Shown here piece after piece: positions 1 through 12,143 of a stretch of DNA of 64,000 nt. A program made the translations under genes and the position numbers. Under the pieces are notes generated by a model. The model was given only the letters and a program-made list of their open reading frames with translations. It did not search any database and was not told the origin of the DNA. The first letter of the stretch is position 1, and every line of letters begins with the position of its first letter. Source of the DNA: Bromus sterilis (lineage: Eukaryota; Streptophyta; Magnoliopsida; Poales; Poaceae); NCBI GenBank assembly GCA_950022295.1, contig OX465598.1, forward strand, positions 175,292,001 through 175,356,000, in the 5' to 3' direction.

Positions 1-2471
1 CAACGAGCAATAGTAACATAGCAGTACAAGGTTTGCTGGGAAGGGACACGGTTGTATCGGTTTGAAAGAGGCTGTAAAGATGTGGTAGGATCAAACATCA
101 AACCTATCCTAGACTAGCATGAAAACCGCTGGTTGAAATAGAATGGATCATAAGTAATGTATAGTCCTTGCCTGTTGATAAGTAGGGTTCTGAAGGTGTA
201 GTCGATCGCAAGCTTGCAACGTCTCCGAAGGTACCCGCGGAAGCACACAAGACGATAAACACTGGAAAGCAATCAATGAGAAAGCATCTATTACTACGAG
301 GCAAACACGAGCAAGCATCAACAAGAAGGCAACACGAGACATCGCACCTACCGTCGAGAGCGGTTACTAACAGGTTAAGTGGAGTACTCGTCACACACGA
401 CGATACCGCACATTTATAAGGGTTCAAGTTGTTTAGCTACAGGTGATAAAAAAAGGTTGTTAACATGGCAACTCAAGCAATCATGGCATGGCACACAAAC
501 ATGTCAAGAGGTGAAGCATAAAGGAATCTATCTATGCTAGTCAATTTAAGTGAGGCACAACCTAAACATGGCATAACACTAAGTGTCGCACGATGATTAA
601 AACATTTGGTACTGTTCTGTCCTAAACCACATTTTATGTTGGTCAACAACAGCAAAAAATAGAATAAACACAAAGTACACGAAAAAATAATCAAGTTACA
701 TATAAGGCACACTCCAAACGGAGTTACGGTTAAAAAGATACAAGCAAAACAAGTTACGGGCAAAATCTGCCAACATCACGAAGCACACTTTAGAGCAATG
801 CATAAAAAGGATAATCAATGCAAACATGCTCACAAAATATATTGAACTAAAGTAGACATGACAGGGAAGGCATGGAAAAAAAGAATCATGCAAAAAGGAA
901 TCATAGATCAAAAGATATTAAGCAAAAAACATGGCATCGCAAAGTAACAGACTTAGTGAAAAACATAGGTGGTTGTCAAAAACAGCAGCATAGCAATTTG
1001 GAGCTAAATATCTATATGACCAGTAATGCTAACATGAAGATGCAATACCTGTAATGAAAGTAGACATGATGGAACAATATGAAATTGGAATCACTCCATT
1101 CCGATAAACGGTCGTGACACACTCGTCGACCAAAGTTGCAACAAAATATAAACAGCAGCACACTAAAAGCAGGGTAGCTACTTTGGATCAAGATACAATC
1201 ATGATGCAACAAGCAATTATGGCATGTGAATGCATGAAACTGAAGTAGAAACAGTGCATAACGCAACGCAAAAGGAATCACTCAGTTTCGTCGTACGGTT
1301 GCGAAGCAACCGTCGCCCGAAGTTTCAATCAAGCAACAGTTTTCAGACAGTTTAACAGCAGCAGTTGCAATTAACGATCTGATGCCCTTTTTAGCACACA
1401 ATTACACAATCAAGATGACCTCAAATGCAAATGCGCACAAAAGATGAATTGAAGTACACAAAATTCTAAGCAGCTTTTATTTTGGGCGCCACGCGATCCG
1501 AGCTACGGTCTACTCGTAAACATCAACGCAAAACAGCATCAGCACAAAATAACAGAGACAGAGGGAAAATAGAAAAAAAAAAGGCGGCGCTCGAGCTCGA
1601 GGCCCCTGGCCATGGCGCGGATTTGGCGGCGACCTCTGGCTGCTGCAAGGAGAGACGAGGGAGGAGGTTAGAGAGGAGAGGAGGAGCAAGGCGGGAGGAG
1701 AGGAGGCTGGACGGGGGAGAGGTCGCCGCGGGCGCTGCAGACGGCCTCCGGCGAGTTCCAGGCGCGGCTTCCACTGGCGTGGGCTGGAGGAGAGAGGAGA
1801 CCTCCAGGGGGCGACGTGGCACGATCTCAGGCCATCGGGTCTGACGATCTGACAGCCCAGAACTTATTGGGCTGATCTCAGATCTGAGAATTAGGGTTTG
1901 GTGCAAAAATGGGGAAATTTTTGGGGCAAAGTGGACGGGGTGGCTGCAATTTTGTAGCTAGGGAAACCCTAGAAATGGGTGGTAGTGTGGTGGTCTTTAT
2001 ATAGCCCAGGTGGATGGCAGTTTGCAAAAACATCCCCGGTTTTTCTCTCGCACGTGCGGTGCTCACGTTTCTGACCGCCAGGGGTCCGCAGGACCTCCGA
2101 TTCGGGTAAAATTTCGAACTGCGCGATCAACGCATCGAGCCGGCGGCGTTCACCTCGCGTTGGAACCGTTCCGAGAACACTTTCCGGCGCACTATAAAAA
2201 TAACCCGTTTAATTATTAAACGGGGTTTTTCGTTCCGTTGGCTCCGGCTGGTCTCGTGCGGTTTTCACGATAGTGATCGGGTGAAACCTGGTGTCGCAAA
2301 TGTCGATTGTCAGGGTGGAAAGGGTCGGTCTCCGTTCGATACGAGATAAGAGGGGGAAAAATAATCGCCGATCAATAAATCGGGGATGCAAACACCGCAA
2401 ACAAATCAGACAATCAAACAATTCACACCGAAAACAAAATTTTTAATTTTTGTGAAAACTGGGCTGTTACA
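1..2471 (-). repeat. Partial LTR of a chromovirus-like Ty3/gypsy element (minus strand)
   Basis: Read on the minus strand, the LTR begins at 2471 with TGTAACAGCCCAG, the TGTRACA start used by many plant gypsy elements. It runs left out of the window. An AT-rich start, a TATA motif near 2003, a GC-rich block (about 1570-1830) and a long A/C-rich tail match the layout of the other large LTRs here. No polypurine tract precedes the LTR start, so 2471 should be the outer edge of a 5' LTR, or of a solo LTR, with GCTAG (2472-2476) as candidate target duplication. ORFs inside are short and overlap on both strands; none looks real. The far end is not visible. Confidence 0.7.
1995..2003 (-). promoter_or_regulatory. 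Candidate LTR TATA box
   Basis: The minus strand reads TATATAAAG about 470 nt into the LTR and just upstream of its GC-rich block. That is where the TATA box also lies in LTR C. Position and sequence only; no transcript evidence. Confidence 0.45.
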
Positions 2472-2692
2472 GCTAGGTCTCGGGGAGTCCGTCCGGTATT
2501 ACAGATGAGGTTTCCTAACCCTGATATTGTACCCTATGGCAGGTTTACACCTTCCTTATGAGTCGCGGACTCCTACGTCGGTGCCACTAGTGAGCCAAGG
2601 CTGGGCCCAGGCGGCATCTCTGTAGGCCTTCTGTCTTCGGGTACACCGGGTAGGGCCATCTATAGGAGTCGTGGGGTCACCCCCTCGTCACT
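2472..2692. other. Unassigned segment between two elements
   Basis: This segment lies between the LTR edge at 2471 and the point near 2693 where gag similarity to 38953 onward begins. It contains GAGTCCG (near 2487) and its complement CGGACTC (near 2566), but no ORF or known terminus. It could be old target DNA or a divergent piece of an element. I recognise nothing in it. Confidence 0.35.
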
Positions 2693-4438
2693 TTCTCTTT
2701 GAGGGAAGGAGCTAACATCTGGTTTCAATCTTTGCCTAGGAATAGCATAGATTCATGGGATAAGTGCAAAGATGCTTTTATTGGGAAGTATTACCCACAT
2801 GCTAAAATTATCCAATTGATAAGTAACATTATGAATTTTAAGCAATTGGATAATTAACATGTTGCCCAAGCTTGGGAACATATGAAATCTCTTGTTAAGA
2901 AATGCCCTACACATGGTTTGACTACCTTGATGGTTATCCATTATTTTTATGAAGGCTTGAACTTTACCTCGCGGAACTTGTTAGATTCGGCCGGGGGAGG
3001 AACCTTTATGTCAACTACACTTGGTGCTTCCACAAAACTTCTCGATGAGATGATGACCAACTATTCCCAATGGCACACCAAACGCGCTCCAACAGGTAGG
3101 AAGGTAAACTCTGTCGAGGAGATTACCTCCCTAAATGAAATAGTTGACTTAATTATGTATCTACTTACCAAGCAACCCTCTATTGATCCTCATGATGTTC
3201 CTTTAAATTATTTGGTTCCTCAGGAACAAGTAGATCTGAACTTTATTGCTAGAAACAACTTCAACAATTATTCTTATAGGGGCAATTTTGCTAGTAATCC
3301 TAGACCGTTTCCATGCAACTATGGGAACACCAACACTTATCCTAGCAACAAGAACCCCACTTCTAAACTAGAAAATATGCTTAGAGACTTTATCACTACG
3401 CAAAAGCCTTCAACAAGAATGTAGAAGAGAAATTAGCTAAGTTAGATAATCTCTCTTCGAAGGTAGATAACTTAGCCCTTGATGTTGAGATGCCAAAAAT
3501 TATAACATCTCCCCTTGAGGAGATGAAAGCCATTCCTATTAATGCTATCCAATTGAAAATTAATGAAAATATTAGGATGATGGCTAAACTTAAAGAAAGA
3601 TGGGCTAGAGAAAATAGGAAGAGGATAGAATTAAGAGCCTTCCTACACACCACACAGTTGTCACTATCCAAATTGTTGAGGACACTCAAACTATTAGCAC
3701 CCAATGAACTCCTAGTCACATTGGACCTATTAATGGTGATGCTAATACCTCAACCGTAGAAGAAGAAACACCTATGAAGATAGAAGTTTTAAAACAAGTG
3801 AGCCTAGATGACACTACTACCACCTTTGATAGTAGTGATATTGATTTTGATAGCTGCCCCTCTCAGAAGGTATTACCTTGCTACACAAAATGTCTAGAGA
3901 CCCCCACACTAGCACACTTAATCTTGCCTTCACAGAGCATATCACAAATGCTCTCATCAAAGCTAGGGAGGAGAATCTTAGGATAGAAGCCTCCATACCT
4001 AGGAAGCTAGATGATGGTTGGGACCCTATCATTAAAATTAAATTAAATAACTTCTCTTGCTATGCTTTATGTGACGTTAGAGCTAGTACCTCCGTCATGC
4101 CCAAAAGAATGTATGACATGTTTGAATTGAAACCTTTTGATTCTTGTTCTTTTGGTGTTCGTCTCGTTGATTCTTCCATAAATAAACCTTCGTGGAAGAT
4201 CGATAATGTTCCCGTTGATTTTATTATTATGGATATGGAGTCTGAACCTTTATGTCCAATTATTTTGGGACGTCCTTTTCTTCGCACCGTTGGTGCCATT
4301 ATTGACATGAAAGAGGGGAATATAAAATTTCAATTCCCTCTCAAAAATGGGATGGAACACTTCCCTAGAAAGAAAATGAAGTTACTATTTGAGTACGTTA
4401 CACGGGCTAGCTACTCTCTTTCTCTTGATAAAACTTGA
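2693..4438 (+). pseudogene. Truncated gag-protease of a non-autonomous Ty3/gypsy element (element A)
   Basis: From about 2693 the DNA aligns with the gag of element E (38953 onward). The 5' part of gag, the leader and the 5' LTR are missing. Open pieces are 2882-3424 (gag, with SQWHTKRAPTGRKVNSVEE), 3490-3759 and 3878-4438; they are separated by stops and frame changes. The last piece is a retropepsin-like domain with ALCDVRAS at about 4064-4087 followed by a hydrophobic ILGRPFL flap region. The usual D-x-G-A-S active site reads D-V-R-A-S, so the protease is probably dead. No RT, RNase H or integrase follows, so the family looks gag-pro only and would depend on a helper. Athila/Tat affinity is a guess. 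Confidence 0.75.
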
Positions 4439-4450
4439 TTCTTCTTTTGC

Positions 4451-4502
4451 TTTACGCCTAGATTAAAGGCGTAAAAGAAAGCGCTTGTTGGGAGGCAACC
4501 CA
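4451..4502 (+). promoter_or_regulatory. Conserved stem-loops just after the gag-pro stop
   Basis: A perfect 9-bp stem, TTTACGCCT (4451-4459) and AGGCGTAAA (4467-4475), closes a 7-nt loop about 13 nt after the stop codon. It is followed by GCGCTTGTTGGGAGGCAACC, in which TTGGG/CCCAA can form a second stem. I recall the GTTGGGAGGCAACCCA motif from many Triticeae gypsy elements. A role in translation, dimerisation or packaging is inference. Confidence 0.55.
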
Positions 4503-5059
4503 AGATGTTTCTACTTCTGTTTGTAGTGGTCTTGATGATTGTTACTACTGTAGCGACATCATTGTATATTTATTTTCAAGCTTTGTGCCAAGTTATAGCC
4601 TCATATGATAAGGGAAGGAAAAGTTGTGACATGCTGTCCAAAAAACAGATTTTGTCTTCTTGACGGAGAAAATCGGAACAAATGACCAGCTCATCATTTT
4701 TAGCTGAATTATTTACACAACACGCTTTATACAATTTTGAAACTTTCGTATGCTCTGAGTTTTTTGATTTGAGTTGCAGAAGTGCCCCGAAAAAATCATC
4801 TACTACCTGTTGTTCTGTTTTTCAAAGATTCTGCCACGTTTTGCCTCTCCTTACTTTTGCAGACCTTAAGCTTGATTTTTCTTTGCAAAAACTTTTTGGA
4901 ATTCTTGAGAAACGGTAGCTCTTCAAGAATATCTTTATAACTAGTGGGGAACAATTATTTTATTAAAGTTACTAACCTCTCTAATCAGCTTATGATGAGT
5001 TATGTATGACGGGAGTTTTCAAGTGTGCGATGGAAGATGATGAAAGAAGATCCGGGAGT

Positions 5060-5160
5060 GTCAAGCGCTCAAGCTTGGGGATGCCCCCATGCATCCCCAA
5101 TAAATATTCAAGGAGACTCAAGCGTCTAAGCTTGGGGATGCCCCCGTGCATACCCTTCTC
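5060..5160 (+). repeat. Two direct repeats with GC-rich hairpins and a polypurine-like core
   Basis: Two copies about 60 bp apart share the core AAGCTTGGGGATGCCCCC. In the first, TTGGGGATGC (5075-5084) pairs perfectly with GCATCCCCAA (5091-5100) around the loop CCCCAT. In the second, GGGGATGC (5134-5141) pairs with GCATACCC (5148-5155) with one mismatch. The same AAGCTTGGGGATG sits immediately before the LTR of the inverted relative (minus strand near 49883), where the polypurine tract is expected. Confidence 0.7.
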
Positions 5161-7266
5161 CATCAACAATCATCAGTTCATCCTTCGTCTCACTATATTT
5201 TTATCACTTCGTGCGTTATGTGCTATGCTTGGAGCGTCTCGCGCTTAGGTTTACTTTTTAGTTTTCTTTATATTTGATTGATGTTCATAACAAGTTGGAC
5301 CCCATCTTACTTTTTGTGGGAGAGAAACACGCTCCACACCAATCTAGAACACATCACAGGATTTTTCATGCTTATCTTTTTGCTGTTGTGTGTTCTTTAT
5401 ATTTTCGTAGCTACTACCATGTTTAGTCTTAGTCTTTGTTTGTCTTTAGCAAGAGCCTTGGCTTTTGTTTAGCTTGTTGCTGGAACTCTATTTAGTTTTT
5501 ATGTTTATCTTGTTAAGAGAGTTGGTTGTTGCACTGAGTTGTGTCTTGTCTTGAAAGTAGGTAATTGAGGTTGCTATTTCATTTTAGTAGTAACTTGCAA
5601 TAGTTTTAAGGTATTGATGTGAGTAATGTTTGAACTTTTGGTGTAAAGAGCTCTAGCCTATTAGTGATAGGTTTCGTATTTTTGGCAATCTGTGTTTATT
5701 TTCAAAACCTACAAAAAACTATTTGAGAACTCTAGCTACTAGATGGATCACTAATCTTTGAGGATCGGATATTAGAGTACACTCACATACCATGAGTCAA
5801 GGATGTGCAAGGATAACCAAACTCCCATACACTCATCCTCGGGGTAGTTTTCTCTTTTTGAACCTCCTTATTAGATTGAGAGTTACCGATAATAAGTGCA
5901 TGAGTTATTCGTACTAATGTAAGTATTGAAAGTTGACACTTCCACCTCCTCATAATTGCTAGCCTCTCCCGTGTCGTGCATTGCCTTCTTCTCACTCCGA
6001 GAGTTGGCGTCCACCTTCGCCGGTACATCCAAACCCTTGGCGTTATACGCTCTGTCATCATAAACCTCCTTATATCTTTCCTCAAAACAGCCACCATACA
6101 TACCTATCAAGGCATTTCCATAGCCTTTCTGAGATATATTGTCATGCAACTTCCACCTCTTCATGACTTGATCTTCATGTCATACATGTTCCTGCTACAC
6201 TGGCAGAGGCATACATTGCATACATCATGATAGCTACATCTTCTTTATGTTTTGAGTACCTTGTAAAGTGTGAAAGATCTGCTATACCCTCTTGTAAATT
6301 AGAGTGTTGCCCTTAATTGAGGAAAAAGTCCCAAAGTGGAAAAAATAAAAGATCCCAAAGAGGACAAATGAGAGTTAAATAGAAAGAGCCATTGAGGCCA
6401 CTAAAAAAATAAAAAAAATAGAAAAAGGAGAAAAAGAAATAAAAAGAGAGAAAGGGGCAACACTAGTATCCTTTTGAAAGAACCACACTAGTACTCCCTC
6501 TTATCCTTGTACTCCATAGAGATGATCATTTATGCATATAGCTATGTGGGGACCTTCACACTATAGAACTTGGCTTGCATATTCCAAGGATGAGCCTCCT
6601 CAAAATAGCTCTAGGTCTTCATGAGCGAGCAAGTTAGATGCACCCCCACTAGTTCCATTGGAGAGCTTTCTTAGCTCATATGTGCATCCGTTGCTTGGCA
6701 ATCCCTACTCCTCACATCATATCTATCATTTGGCCTTCCCACCTATGATTGTACTCATTGATGTGAGCATTTCTCACCTTTATGTCTTCTACTCCACCAT
6801 ATATCTCTCTTTGCCATCCTAAGTATCAACTTTCGTGCTTACGCTAATCCATTACATGAGTGCTCAAAATATCGAAAAAGATTGGATCAAATTGACTTGT
6901 ACCTGGCTAGTGGTCTGGGGACGAGTCAAGATAAGATTCCAACGAAGACCAAGTGTGAAAAAACTTTAGTAGATTGAGTTCTCAAAAAAATACATTTTTC
7001 TCGTATTCCCTATCCCTCTTCTTCCACGCAAACACCATTTGGAGACATTCGAGTCACGGACAGCGAGAGCTCTTGCACCTAATGTTCTTTTGTTGCTTGT
7101 TTCAATGCTAATATAGATTCTTGCATGTTATGACTTGAATTGAATCACATACCTTGTTTTCTTTACTTTTGAAAGTTCTTATATGGTTTCTAGCATGCCA
7201 CCACAGAAATTATGCTTGTTATCATTTACCTACTCAAGGACGAGCAGGAATTAACCTTGGGGATGT

Positions 7267-8648
7267 TGATACGTCCCAAACGTATCTATAATTTTTGCTT
7301 GCTCCATGCATGTTTTGTTTGATATTGCTATGATCTAGATACACTTTCATACACTTTTGATCATATTTGGACTAACCGACTAACTCAGTGCACCCCAGTG
7401 CCAGTTTCTATTTTCGGCTGTTTTTCTAATTCAGTTTTCCCCCATATTAAAACTGCTCCAAAAATTTGGGAAAATCAGATAAAAAATCAGCGTGAAGGAA
7501 CCTTCCGGAGACCCGAAGGGGGACCAGGTGGGACCCACCAGGGCCCTAGGCGGACACCTGGAATGGCCTAGGGATTGGCCGCGCCAGGGGGGGCGCCTGG
7601 ACCCCTGGTGGCCCCCCTGGCTGCCCCCCCCCTTCGCCTATATATTTCCCGTGATGTGAAACTTCCGGGGAGAGAACCCTTTTCCGCGATCTCTCCTCTG
7701 TTCCGCCGCCGCCGTGCTTCCAAGATCGGGAGCTCCAACAGACCTCTTCCCGGCACCCTGCCGGAGGGAGGATCGACCTCCGGGAGCTTCCCCTCCACAA
7801 TGGATGCTTCCCGGATGTGGCATTAGTAGTTTTCTTTGGACCATGGGTCCGTGATCAGTAGCTTTGTGATGTTCTCCTCCCCTCTTTGTTCTTCATGGTT
7901 TAGACCTCGTGAGATGCCCTACATGATCGAGGCACATAAGATATCTTTCTGCTGTTGCTATGCTGAGTTTGATGGGATCTGATGGATTATGAGATTATGT
8001 TCAGATTGTGATAGAGTAATATATTTGGTTCTCGTCTTTTATATTGTTGTTCTTAATTAATTCTTGCATGTTCTCCGTTGTTGTTCATTGCTTTGGCCAA
8101 GTAGTAGGTAGTAACTCCAAGAGGGAACGTTATGCTAGATTGTGGGTTCATGCCCCCGATGACATTCTTGAGTGACAGAAACATGTGTCTAGGGGATGTG
8201 ATGTTGCCACAAGGGGGAAAACAACGGTGCTTGTAACCGTGGTTGCAAGTATTGTTTACTTTATGCAAAGTGCTTTTTAATGCAGTTGTTTGTTGCTTTG
8301 GGTTTTCACTTTGGGTGGGGCTTGCATCTTAATACCAACGAGATGTTATGGATAGATATTTCACGGTGGATGATTAGTAGTAGATGCAGTTGGATTTCGG
8401 TCTACTTAATTTGGCGTACTACCCTTTCTTTTGAGCCTCTTCCTTTTTTGTAGCATAGTTAGCATTGCGGTGCGTTTATAATCCTGTCAATTGCCCATCG
8501 GTAATTTGTTCCCCTCGCATAGAAGTTTTATCGTCTTTTGGGAAAGAGACATCACTATTTATCATCATGAGACCCGATCCATATTCTCATCACTGTTTAC
8601 ACGCTTATTTAATTTCTCTCTTTTACTTTCAGTTGCTATCATCATTAT
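7267..8648 (+). repeat. LTR 1 of element A, 3'-truncated
   Basis: It starts TGATACGTCCCAAACG directly after the polypurine-like tract. Compared with LTR 2 it lacks about the last 110 bp, because the tandem-duplication junction cuts it at about 8648. A GC-rich block at 7500-7810 follows an AT-rich start. ORFs in the block are mirrored on both strands and are not genes. Confidence 0.85.
7639..7647 (+). promoter_or_regulatory. Candidate LTR TATA box
   Basis: TATATATTT lies about 373 nt into LTR 1, between two GC-rich stretches. The duplicate copy is at 11025-11033 in LTR 2. Inferred from sequence and position only. Confidence 0.45.
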
Positions 8649-8654
8649 CATTAT

Positions 8655-10654
8655 CTTTATATTTGCTTGATGTTCATAACAAGTTGGACCCCATCTTACT
8701 TTGTGTGGGAGAGAAACACGCTCCACTCCAATCTAGAACACATCATAGGATTTTTCATGCTTATCTTTTTGCTGTTGTGTGTTCTTTATATTTTCGTAGC
8801 TACTACCATGTTTAGTCTTAGTCTTTGTTTGTCTTTAGCAAGAGCCTTGGCTTTTGTTTAGCTTGTTGCTGGAACTCTATTTAGTTTTTATGTTTATCTT
8901 GTTAAGAGAGTTGGTTGTTGCACTGAGTTGTGTCTTGTCTTGAAAGTAGGTAATTGAGGTTGCTATTTCATTTTAGTAGTAACTTGCAATAGTTTTAAGG
9001 TATTGATGTGAGTAATGTTTGAACTTTTGGTGTAAAGAGCTCTAGCCTATTAGTGATAGGTTTCGTATTTTTGGCAATCTGTGTTTATTTTCAAAACCTA
9101 CAAAAAACTATTTGAGAACTCTAGCTACTAGATGGATCACTAATCTTTGAGGATCGGATATTAGAGTACACTCACGTACCATGAGTCGAGGATGCGCAAG
9201 GATAACCAAACTCCCATACACTCATCCTCGGGGTAGTTTTCTCTTTTTGAACCTCCTCATTAGATTGAGAGTTACCGATAATAAGTGCATGAGTTATTCG
9301 GACTAATGTAAGTATTGAAAGTTGACACTTCCACCTCCTCATAATTGCTAGCCTCTCCCGTGTCGTGCATTGCCTTCTTCTCACTCCGAGAGTTGGCGTC
9401 CACCTTCGCCGGTACATCCAAACCCTTGGCGTTATACGCTCTGTCATCATAAACCTCCTTATATCTTTCCTCAAAACAGCCACCATACATACCTATCAAG
9501 GCATTTCCATAGCCTTTCTGAGATATATTGTCATGCAACATCCACCTCTTCATGACTTGATCTTCATGTCATACATGTTCCTGCTACACTGGCAGAGGCA
9601 TACATTGCATACATCATGATAGCTACATCTTCTTTATGTTTTGAGTACCTTGTAAAGTGTGAAAGATCTGCTATACCCTCTTGTAAATTAGAGTGTTGCC
9701 CTTAATTGAGGAAAAAATCCCAAAGTGGAAAAAATAAAAGATCCCAAAGAGGACAAATGAGAGTTAAATAGAAGAGCCATTGAGGCCACTAAAAAAATAC
9801 AAAAAATAGAAAAAGGAGAAAAAGAAATAAAAAGAGAGAAAGGGGCAACACTACTATCCTTTTGAAAGATCCACACTAGTACTCCTTCTTATCCTTGTAC
9901 TCCATAGAGATGATCATTTATGCATATAGCTATGTGGGGACCTTCACACTATAGAACTTGGCTTGCATATTCCAAGGATGAGCCTCCTCAAAATAGCTCT
10001 AGGTCTTCATGAGCGAGCAAGTTAGATGCACCCCCACTAGTTCCATTGGAGAGCTTTCTTAGCTCATATGTGCATCCGTTGCTTGGCAATCCCTACTCCT
10101 CACATCATATCTATCATTTGGCCTTCTCGCCTATGATTGTACTCATTGATGTGAGCATTTCTCACCTTTCTGTCTTCTACTCCACCATATATCTCTCTTT
10201 GCCATCCTAAGTATCAACTTTCGTGCTTACGCTAATCCATTACATGAGTTCTCAAAATATCGAAAAAGTGTGGATCAAATTGACTTGTACCTGGCTAGTG
10301 GTCTGGGGACGAGTCAAGATAAGATTCCAACGAAGACCAAGGGTGAAAAAACTTTAGTAGATTGAGTTCTCAAAAAAATACATTTTTCTCGTATTCCCTA
10401 TCCCTCTTCTTCCACGCAAACACCATTTGGAGACATTCGAGTCACGGATAGCGAGAGCTCTTTCACCTAATGTTCTTTTTTTGCTTGTTTCAATGCTAAT
10501 ATAGATTCTTGCATGTTATGACTTGAATTGAATCACATACCTTGTTTTCTTTACTTTTGAAAGTTCTTATATGGTTTCTAGCATGCCACCACAGAAATTA
10601 TGCTTGTTATCATTTACCTACTCAAGGACGAGCAGGAATTAACCTTGGGGATGT
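8655..10654 (+). mobile_element. Second copy of the 3' internal region of element A
   Basis: Near-identical repeat of about 5265-7266, ending in the same polypurine-like tract before LTR 2. The minus-strand ORF at 5883-6164 recurs at 9272-9553 with two amino-acid changes. That only reflects the recent duplication. Confidence 0.85.
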
Positions 10655-12143
10655 TGATACGTCCCAAACGTATCTATAATTTTTGCTTGCTCCATGCATG
10701 TTTTGTTTGATATTGCTATGATCTAGATACACTTTCATACACTTTTGATCATATTTGGACTAACCGACTAACTCAGTGCACCCCAGTGCCAGTTTCTATT
10801 TTCGACTGTTTTTCTAATTCAGTTTTCCCCCATATTAAAACTGCTCCAAAAATTCGGGAAAATCAGATAAAAAATCAGCGTGAAGGAACCTTCCGGAGAC
10901 CCGAAGGGGGACCAGGTGGGACCCACCAGGGCCCTAGGCGGACACCTGGCGTGGCCTAGGGATTGGCCGCGCCAGGGGGGGCGCCTGGACCCCTGGTGGC
11001 CCCCCTGGCTGCCCCCCCTTCGCCTATATATTTCCCGTGATGTGAAACTTCCGGGGAGAGAACCCTTTTCCGCGATCTCGCCTCTGTTCCGCCGCAGCCG
11101 CGCTTCCAAGATCGGCAGCGCCAACAGACCTCTTCCTGGCACCCTGCCGGAGGGAGGATCGACCTCCGGGAGCTTCCCCTCCACAATGGATGCTTCCCGG
11201 ATGTGTCATTAGTAGTTTCCTTTGGACCATCGGTCCGTGATCAGTAGCTTTGTGATGTTCTCCTCCCCTCTTTGTTCTTCATGGTTTAGACCTCGTGAGA
11301 TGCCCTACATGATCGAGGCACATAAGATATCTTTCTGCTGTGGCTATGCTGAGTTTGATGGGATCTGATGGATTATGAGATTATGTTCAGATTGTGATAG
11401 AGTAATATATTTGGTTCTCGTCTTTTATATTGTTGTTCTTAATTAATTCTTGCATGTTCTCCGTTGTTGTTCATTGCTTTGGCCAAGTAGTAGGTAGTAA
11501 CTCCAAGAGGGAACGTTATGCTAGATTGTGGGTTCATGCCCCCGATGACATTCTTGAGTGACAGAAACATGTGTCTAGGGGATGTGATGTTGCCACAAGG
11601 GGGAAAAATGGTGCTTGTAACCGCGGTTGCAAGGATTGTTTACTTTATGCAAAGTGCTTTTTAATGCAGTTGTTTGTTGCTTTGGGTTTACACTTTGGGT
11701 GGGGCTCGCATCTTAATACCAACGAGATGTTGTGGATAGATATCTCACGGTGGATGATTAGTAGTAGATGAAGTTGGATTTCGGTCTACTTAATTTGGCG
11801 TACTACCCTTTCTTTTGAGCCTCTTCCTTTCTTTGTAGCATAGTTAGCATTGCGGTGCGTTTATAATCCTGTCAATTGCCCATCGGTAATTTGTTCACCT
11901 CGCATAGAAGTTTTATCGTCTTTTGGGAAAGAGACATCACTATTTATCATCATGAGACCCGATCCATATTCTCATCACTGTTTACACGCTTATTTACTTT
12001 CTCTCTTTTACTTTCAGTTGCTATCATCATTATCATTTCCCTTGTGTTTGATCCTTTGTAAACAACAAGACCGGAGAGATTGACAACCTCTCTGAACTTC
12101 CTTCGGAGCAAAGTTATTTGTATCTGTGTGTAGGTCCACGTCA
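10655..12143 (+). repeat. LTR 2 of element A, full length
   Basis: It starts TGATACGTCCCAAACG and most probably ends at GTCCACGTCA, giving 1489 bp. The inverted relative at 48394-49882 gives exactly the same length with the same end points, which supports the 3' boundary. A post-LTR leader follows instead of a target duplication, so this LTR is flanked by internal sequence on both sides. A candidate TATA box (TATATATTT) is at 11025-11033. Confidence 0.8.

Larger units (their letters stand above)
4439..7266 (+). mobile_element. Non-coding 3' internal region of element A
   Basis: About 2.8 kb between protease and LTR, without RT, integrase or env-like coding. Within it are two direct repeats carrying hairpins (5060-5160), the start of the tandemly duplicated unit (about 5265), an A-rich stretch near 6310-6460 and the polypurine-like ACCTTGGGGATGT just before the LTR at 7267. 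A 93-codon minus-strand ORF (5883-6164) is the only protein-like reading. I do not recognise it and it is probably not a gene. Confidence 0.65.
5265..12034 (+). repeat. Tandem duplication of 3' internal region plus LTR, two units of about 3.39 kb
   Basis: Unit 1 is about 5265-8654 and unit 2 about 8655-12034. They match base for base over long runs with few substitutions and small indels; offsets are 3388-3389 at landmarks such as the LTR starts 7267 and 10655. At the junction LTR 1 breaks off after ATCATTATCATT and continues directly as CTTTATATTTG of the internal region. That is not an LTR end, so the repeat arose by DNA duplication (unequal exchange or replication error), not by insertion of a second element. 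Confidence 0.9.

Noticed and set aside
5783..6097. 104-codon minus-strand ORF rich in Arg (copy at 9172-9486)
   Set aside because: It overlaps the more protein-like ORF at 5883-6164 in another frame. Its conservation only reflects the recent tandem duplication.
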